In this document: piece after piece, positions 7,465-10,160 of the stretch
How positions within the stretch are numbered: position 1 is the first letter of the stretch
Layout of the letters: each line of letters starts with the position of its first letter
Assembly (NCBI GenBank): GCA_002714125.1
Contig: PAWP01000050.1
Coordinates: 38,901 to 49,060, forward strand
Direction: 5' to 3'
Length of the DNA stretch: 10,160 nt
From: Gammaproteobacteria bacterium
GTDB taxonomy: Bacteria; Pseudomonadota; Gammaproteobacteria; Pseudomonadales; Azotimanducaceae_A
Notes under the pieces: model-generated
What the model saw: the letters and a program-made list of their open reading frames with translations, nothing else
Databases searched by the model: none
Told to the model about the DNA's origin: nothing
Made by a program: the position numbers and the translations under genes

Positions 7465-7524
7465 CACGCAACATTCCAGCTCAATTCGGCCCTGAACATC
7501 CACGCGGGGTGATCAGGAGACGCA

Positions 7525-7541
7525 CCAGCGAACCCCGCTGG
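7525..7541. repeat. Short hairpin in the convergent intergenic region
   Basis: CCAGCG (7525-7530) and CGCTGG (7536-7541) form a perfect 6-bp stem with a 5-base loop. It lies between the 3' ends of the CIA30 gene (7464) and the aldolase-like gene (7680). No T-run follows on either strand, so it is at best a weak or factor-dependent stop. Nothing else definite is visible in this 215-base gap. Confidence 0.25.
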
Positions 7542-7679
7542 CTATTCAAGCGACGTCGGGTCGACAACTCTTTGCTCAATTCGCCTCAGCATGGCCCAGC
7601 GGCGCCGAGTGGTTCGTGCATACACAGCACCATCATGCCCTCCACCGAGCCAGTTCGTTTGACCAGAAAGCGCAAACGC

Positions 7680-8405
7680 TTAGTTCAAGAAGTCCGGTTC
7701 AGCCGCCGCCATCCAGCGCTTCATGCCATCCCAATGGCCGTGGCCCGTCGCGTTGCGAGTCTGAGCCGCAGCCGCCGCCGCGATGTCTTCGGGAATGAGC
7801 TGCATCTCGCCACCACCCGCCACCGCAAGCAGTTGATACATGCATGCTCTCTCAAGCTGATAGACGTACAGGTAGGCCATCGCAACGCTGGGTGCCGTTA
7901 TCAAGGCCCCGTGATTGCGCAACATGAGTACCCGCTTATCACCCAGTGTTTCGGCCATACGAAACCCTTCCGATTCGCTGTCGAGTAGGCCGTCGTAGAC
8001 CTCGTAGTACACGAGGTCATCATGAAACGGCATCGACTGCTGGGAGGAGCGCGTCTCGAATATCATGTCCTTTCGGATTGACATCGCAGTGATATACGGC
8101 GCGTGCACGTGCAGAACGCAGCGTGCGTCCGGGCGCGCCTGATGCACAGGGTAGTGGATGATCCACCCAGCCCGGATCGGGGGTCGCTCACCCGCAAGCA
8201 AACTGCCCTCGCCGTCCATCAAGGCAAGGCTGCTCGCCGTCACCTGAGACCAATGCGTGTGACCGGGCGAGATCAGCATGAGCTCGTCGTTGTCTGGGTG
8301 GAGCAGACTGATGTGGTTCCAGACCCCTTCGTTCAGACCATGGTGTACCGCAAGGCGGTGGGCGGCGGCAAGATCCGTACGGGCTTCGTATTCAGAAGAT
8401 TCCAT
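7680..8405 (-). CDS. Class II aldolase/adducin-family protein
   Basis: From ATG 8405 the product is 241 residues, the usual size of the family. Motifs run in order: NHISLLHP (30-37), LISPGHTHWSQV (44-55), LHVHAPY (98-104, zinc ligands His99 and His101) and LRNHGAL (162-168, third zinc ligand His165). LERACMYQ closes the fold (184-191). The position of the catalytic/metal-associated Glu73 of fuculose-1-phosphate aldolase falls in IRAGWIIH at Gly80. This Ala-Gly pattern is typical of the adducin-like branch. Zinc binding is therefore likely, but standard retro-aldol chemistry is not assured. It may instead be a decarboxylase, an epimerase-like enzyme or an uncharacterised one. The frame stays open to 8636, but codons above 8405 look non-family and would overlap the transporter gene, so 8405 is chosen. 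It is divergent from the transporter and may serve the same substrate pathway. Confidence 0.88.
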   Translation of the reverse strand: MESSEYEARTDLAAAHRLAVHHGLNEGVWNHISLLHPDNDELMLISPGHTHWSQVTASSLALMDGEGSLLAGERPPIRAGWIIHYPVHQARPDARCVLHVHAPYITAMSIRKDMIFETRSSQQSMPFHDDLVYYEVYDGLLDSESEGFRMAETLGDKRVLMLRNHGALITAPSVAMAYLYVYQLERACMYQLLAVAGGGEMQLIPEDIAAAAAAQTRNATGHGHWDGMKRWMAAAEPDFLN

Positions 8406-8428
8406 GTGTTTGTCGTTAAGTGAGCGAA

Positions 8429-8454
8429 CTACATCTATCGTCCCACATATGTAG
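8429..8454. promoter_or_regulatory. Inverted repeat in the aldolase/transporter divergent region, possible operator
   Basis: CTACAT (8429-8434) and ATGTAG (8449-8454) are inverted half-sites with centres 20 bp apart, about two helical turns. An 8-bp palindrome ACATATGT (8445-8452) overlaps the second half. The site lies 24 bases upstream of the aldolase-like ATG and 114 bases upstream of the transporter start. This is a natural place for a regulator controlling both genes. No regulator gene is in the window. The rest of the 162-base gap shows no convincing promoter boxes to me. Confidence 0.3.
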
Positions 8455-8567
8455 CGCAAAGCGGACCAAACATTACCAGCACAGACTCCGCCCAGCTTAA
8501 AGTTCGCCCGTGCTCGAGGGGCTTTTCTATGACTTAATGCCGAACTGGCAAGCCAGGTTGAGACAGT

Positions 8568-10076
8568 TTGACTAGCGAGTTCCGACGAGAGAAGCAGCGG
8601 GTAGGGAAGGTCCCTGTTTCGACAAAGATGATTCAAGGGGTTGGGGCCATCCCCGATACGTTCAAGAACTTTGCGTTCGGAACGTTTCTGCTCCTTTACT
8701 ATAACCAGGTGCTCGGCATGTCCGCCGGGCTTGCATCGCTCGCCCTAGGCATTGCTGTGCTCTTCGACGCCGTCACCGACCCTGTGGTTGGCAGTGTCAG
8801 CGACAATCTTAAGTCGCCGCTTGGGCGACGGCATCCGTTGATGTATCTCGCCGCGTTGCCGCTGGCAGCATCCTTGTTCCTCGTGTTTGTCCCACCAGAC
8901 GCGGTCAAAGCGGGGGGCGATTGGGTCCTGTTCGCATGGGTTCTCTTCTTCAGCATTCTGGTACGGGGCTCGATGACCCTTTTCCTGGTTCCCTGGACTT
9001 CGCTCATGGCCGAGCTTTCCGACGACTATGCAGAGCGCACCACCATCGTCACATATCGGTATCTATTTGGTTGGATCGGCGGCGCAACTTTTACGGTCTG
9101 CACCTATACCTTCATTTTTCCCAGCTCGGATGAGTTTTCACCCGGCCACTTGAACCCCGAACCATATCCAACGTTTGCGGCGGTCCTAGCCGTGCTGGTC
9201 TTTGCCGCCGTGCTATTCACCACTCACTTCAGCCGTAGGGAGATTCCCTATCTCATTCAGCCCGTAGACGACACACCGCGGTTTTCCTTCGCCCGTGTTT
9301 TCGAAGAACTCATCATCGCACTGCGAAACCGGCAGTTCCTGATCGTCTTCATGGCAGTACTCGTCGGCTCAACCATCGGTGGCGGAATAGGCGCCCTCGA
9401 CATCTACCTGAACACCTACTTCTGGGAGCTGACACCCGAAGACCTGCGCTGGTTCCAGATCTCCATCATAGGTGCAGTACTGGCCTTCGCAGTGGTCCCC
9501 TGGGTACAGAAGAGCTTCGACAAAAAACACATCATACTCGTGACGTTTCTTTTCCTACTGTTTGATGGCATTTTCATCATCAACCTGCGCTTTCTTGACG
9601 TCCTGCCTGACAACGGCACGAACCTGCTGGTGATCGTCCTGGTTGCGAATTCCCTCGTCCGCACATTCGCAGGGACCATCTACGGCATCATGGGCGCGTC
9701 GATCATGGCCGACATCCTGGATTATCAGGAATACATGACCGGACGTCGGCAAGAAGGGATGTTCTTCTCAGCGATGTCATTTTCAGGCAAGGCCACCAGC
9801 GGCCTCGGCATTGTCATCGCTGGTTTTGTGATCGATTTGCTGCAGTTTCCGCGTGGCGTGAATCCGAGCGAAGTGCCTGACAACATGGTTACCGAACTCG
9901 GCATCGCAATAGGCGTAGTGATCCCCTTGCTGTATCTGATCCCCGCGATACTGTTCTCGGTCTACCGCTTGACTCGCAGCGAGCACAAACGAATCCACGA
10001 CGCGCTGCAGGAACGTCGAGAGCGCGCACTGAACGGCGACCTCGAACTTGGCGAAATTGTGGACTTGAGGAGATAA
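8568..10076 (+). CDS. GPH-family (MelB-like) major facilitator transporter
   Basis: This inner-membrane symporter has 502 residues and about twelve membrane helices, with the first hydrophobic segment around 27-50 and the last around 445-475. LFDAVTDPVVG (65-75) carries Asp67 and Asp71, matching the cation-site aspartates Asp55 and Asp59 of MelB. The loop after helix 2 ends in LGRRHPL. ADILDYQEYMTGRRQEG (381-397) is the second GPH signature. GPH transporters usually move sugars, glucuronides or related solutes with Na+ or H+. The exact substrate cannot be read from sequence. The only start covering the whole N-terminus is TTG at 8568, with a weak AGG ten bases upstream. The ATG at 8628 would give 482 residues and start at the edge of helix 1. 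The gene is divergent from the aldolase-like gene and 4 bases upstream of a thioesterase-like gene. Confidence 0.9.
   Translation: MTSEFRREKQRVGKVPVSTKMIQGVGAIPDTFKNFAFGTFLLLYYNQVLGMSAGLASLALGIAVLFDAVTDPVVGSVSDNLKSPLGRRHPLMYLAALPLAASLFLVFVPPDAVKAGGDWVLFAWVLFFSILVRGSMTLFLVPWTSLMAELSDDYAERTTIVTYRYLFGWIGGATFTVCTYTFIFPSSDEFSPGHLNPEPYPTFAAVLAVLVFAAVLFTTHFSRREIPYLIQPVDDTPRFSFARVFEELIIALRNRQFLIVFMAVLVGSTIGGGIGALDIYLNTYFWELTPEDLRWFQISIIGAVLAFAVVPWVQKSFDKKHIILVTFLFLLFDGIFIINLRFLDVLPDNGTNLLVIVLVANSLVRTFAGTIYGIMGASIMADILDYQEYMTGRRQEGMFFSAMSFSGKATSGLGIVIAGFVIDLLQFPRGVNPSEVPDNMVTELGIAIGVVIPLLYLIPAILFSVYRLTRSEHKRIHDALQERRERALNGDLELGEIVDLRR
10067..10072 (+). promoter_or_regulatory. Strong Shine-Dalgarno inside the transporter 3' end
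   Basis: GAGGAG lies 8 bases before the ATG at 10081 and within the last codons of the transporter. It supports a real downstream gene that shares the transporter transcript. Confidence 0.6.
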
Positions 10077-10080
10077 GTTG

Positions 10081-10160
10081 ATGAGCGACGAGCCTTTCTT
10101 TTGTCCGGGGGAACCAGGCTGGTTTGTACCTCAGCCCGTCTGCGCCGGCCCTTGGGACCC
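10081..10160 (+). CDS. Start of a probable acyl-CoA thioesterase-like gene, cut by the window edge
   Basis: The open frame starts MSDEPFFCPGEPGWFVPQPV and continues to CAGPWD at the window edge. The pattern FVP(T/Q)...GPW(D/N) near the N-terminus is what I expect from the TesB-like hotdog thioesterase family (4HBT_3 type), where HGGPPAALL normally follows. That confirming motif lies outside the window. The start is 4 bases after the transporter stop and has a strong GAGGAG site. The two genes are therefore almost certainly one operon. The gene call is firm and the product is tentative. Confidence 0.6.
   Translation, partial: MSDEPFFCPGEPGWFVPQPVCAGPWD

Noticed and set aside
7668..7681. AAGCG-CAAA-CGCTT hairpin at the aldolase-like stop codon, considered as an intrinsic terminator
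   Set aside because: The stem is only 5 bp, it overlaps the stop codon and no real T-run follows on the minus strand.
8500..8550. A -10/-35 pair for the transporter around TTCGCC and TATGAC
   Set aside because: The spacing of 19 and the poor match at both boxes make it no better than chance.
8406..8636. N-terminal extension of the aldolase-like protein by 77 residues
   Set aside because: The added residues do not resemble the family and would overlap the divergent transporter start. The ATG at 8405 gives the usual family length.

Overview
The window is about 10 kb of dense, moderately GC-rich bacterial DNA. It holds seven complete protein-coding genes and the first codons of two more, one at each edge. 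There is no tRNA, rRNA, insertion sequence, CRISPR array or phage gene. The gene families (Fax-type GST, S9 oligopeptidase, bacterial CIA30, adducin-type class II aldolase, GPH-type transporter, TesB-like thioesterase) are common together in free-living, often marine, proteobacteria. A gammaproteobacterium is my tentative guess, with no marker gene to confirm it.

Left block, minus strand. The start of an unknown gene (1-20) has a good Shine-Dalgarno. Upstream of it lies a glutathione-transferase-like gene of the failed-axon-connections type (133-867, GTG start). An imperfect inverted repeat (68-126) sits between the two. A 282-base gap (868-1149) with only a weak hairpin separates this from a two-gene operon. 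That operon is a large phosphotransferase of the PEP-synthase/rifampin-phosphotransferase type (1899-4772) followed by a calcineurin-like metallophosphoesterase (1150-1902). The two genes overlap by ATGA, so they are probably translationally coupled. A phosphotransferase and a phosphoesterase made from one message is the most intriguing arrangement in the window.

Middle block, plus strand. An exported S9 prolyl-oligopeptidase-family serine peptidase (4863-6803) is divergent from the phosphotransferase across about 90 bases. That short region holds a candidate promoter and a 16-base dyad touching the phosphotransferase start. A small exported CIA30-domain protein (6847-7464) follows the peptidase after 43 bases and may share its transcript.

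Right block. A class II aldolase/adducin-family protein (7680-8405, minus) converges on the CIA30 gene. It is divergent from a GPH/MelB-type transporter (8568-10076, plus, probable TTG start). Their shared 162-base intergenic region contains an inverted repeat with half-sites 20 bp apart. Four bases after the transporter begins a gene whose first 26 residues look like an acyl-CoA thioesterase (10081 onward). The aldolase-like enzyme and transporter may be co-regulated for uptake and use of a small organic substrate, but the sequence does not identify that substrate.

I found no clear evidence of a wholly new system. The best candidates for follow-up are the phosphotransferase/phosphoesterase pair with its structured translation start, and the aldolase-like protein that lacks the canonical catalytic glutamate.
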